Origin: Chryseosolibacter sp966095595
Lineage (GTDB): Bacteria; Bacteroidota; Bacteroidia; Cytophagales; Cyclobacteriaceae
Length of the DNA: 5,823 nucleotides
Assembly (NCBI GenBank): GCA_966095595.1
Contig: CBHTUB010000397.1
Location: 1-5,823, forward strand
Direction: 5' to 3'
Shown here: piece by piece, positions 5,584-5,823 of the stretch
How positions within the stretch are numbered: position 1 is the stretch's first letter
Layout: every line of letters starts with the position of its first letter
The notes under the pieces: model-generated
Told to the model about the DNA's origin: nothing
The model's database searches: none
What the model saw: only the letters and a program-made list of their open reading frames with translations
Program-made: the position numbers and the translations under genes

Positions 5584-5625
5584 TTTAGCATTTGGCGTTT
5601 GGCATTTGGCATTTAGCATTTAGCC
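5584..5625. repeat. Six tandem 7-base words (TTTRGCR) in copy 1
   Basis: TTTAGCA, TTTGGCG, TTTGGCA, TTTGGCA, TTTAGCA and TTTAGCC follow one another without gaps. A near-match, GTTGGCG (5577-5583), precedes them. This nested microsatellite differs by one word from copy 2 and so accounts exactly for the 7-bp length difference between the units. Confidence 0.93.
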
Positions 5626-5643
5626 AATACCCAACAGCCAAAA

Positions 5644-5662
5644 CCCAAATGCGGTGTTTGGG
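5644..5662. repeat. Inverted repeat CCCAAA-N7-TTTGGG at the unit junction
   Basis: CCCAAA (5644-5649) and TTTGGG (5657-5662) are exact reverse complements around a 7-base loop at the boundary between copies 1 and 2. The same structure occurs at 5770-5788 at the next junction. A larger imperfect stem is also possible between 5588-5603 and 5637-5652 (14 of 16 positions complementary). The structure could serve as a transcript 3' end for the operon, but no T-run follows. Confidence 0.6.
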
Positions 5663-5716
5663 AGGTAGTAGAAGTCAATGGGCAATAGTCAATGGGAATG
5701 CAGGTTGCAGTTGGCA

Positions 5717-5751
5717 TTTAGCATTTGGCGTTTGGCATTTGGCATTTAGCC
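5717..5751. repeat. Five tandem 7-base words (TTTRGCR) in copy 2
   Basis: TTTAGCA, TTTGGCG, TTTGGCA, TTTGGCA and TTTAGCC, preceded by the near-match GTTGGCA (5710-5716). The order equals that of copy 1 with one TTTAGCA missing, consistent with slippage of a single word. Confidence 0.93.
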
Positions 5752-5823
5752 AATACCCAACAGCCAATACCCAAATGCGGTGTTTGGGAGGTAGTAGAAG
5801 TCAATGGGCAATAGTCAATGGGA

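Larger units (their letters stand above)
5520..5823. repeat. Long tandem repeat array, units of 133 and 126 bp plus a partial third
   Basis: Units begin with GGTGTTTGGGAG at 5520, 5653 and 5779. Copy 1 is 133 bp and copy 2 is 126 bp. The third is cut by the window end after about 45 bases, which are identical to copy 2. Copies 1 and 2 differ by about six substitutions and one missing 7-base word. Each unit holds a doubled GTCAATGGG (separated by CAATA), a run of 7-base TTTRGCR words, and CCAATACCCAA-type words. The first unit begins inside the end of the hydrolase gene. No unique spacers separate the units, so this is not a CRISPR array. No gene is seen in it. The array probably continues beyond the window. 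Confidence 0.95.

Noticed and set aside
5520..5823. CRISPR array
   Set aside because: The units are 126-133 bp and directly adjoin one another. There are no short identical repeats with unique spacers and no cas genes nearby.

Overview
The window looks like chromosomal DNA from a member of the Bacteroidota, plausibly a soil or water Cytophagales/Chitinophagales-type bacterium with roughly balanced GC. The clues are a TonB-dependent receptor followed by a DUF4249 lipoprotein, a short Crp/Fnr regulator of the Bacteroidota type, the near absence of Shine-Dalgarno sequences, and intergenic repeats built from short low-complexity words. The taxonomic placement is inference.

Layout. (1) Positions 1-1949, + strand: the C-terminal part of an outer-membrane TonB-dependent receptor, cut by the window edge, followed 3 bases later by a DUF4249 lipoprotein. 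The two probably form one envelope import unit. (2) Positions 1950-2426: a 477-base stretch with no confident gene. It holds a degenerate CTTTGTG-type repeat, a doubtful 77-codon minus-strand ORF, and a hairpin just past the end of the globin gene. (3) Positions 2427-3585: a divergent pair, with a group III truncated haemoglobin on the minus strand and a 194-residue Crp/Fnr-family regulator on the plus strand. The 211 bases between them carry two inverted repeats. (4) Positions 3679-5535, + strand: a compact three-gene operon with gaps of 2 and 4 bases. It encodes an MhqO/PcpA-type ring-cleaving dioxygenase with all expected active-site residues, a small GNAT-fold acetyltransferase, and an MhqD-type serine hydrolase. 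This resembles the quinone/hydroquinone detoxification genes of Bacillus, here with a GNAT gene inserted. An 11-bp hairpin capped by a GAAA tetraloop lies between the regulator and this operon. (5) Positions 5520-5823: a tandem array of 133-bp and 126-bp units plus a partial third that runs off the window. It starts inside the last codons of the hydrolase gene and contains nested 7-base repeats.

Possible joint function (inference): electrophile, quinone or nitrosative stress defence. The globin would handle NO or O2, the dioxygenase and hydrolase would remove hydroquinones, and the Crp/Fnr protein is a candidate regulator of both flanks. I do not see a clearly new defence or mobile system. 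The most unusual structural feature is the terminal tandem array, whose edge overlaps a coding sequence.
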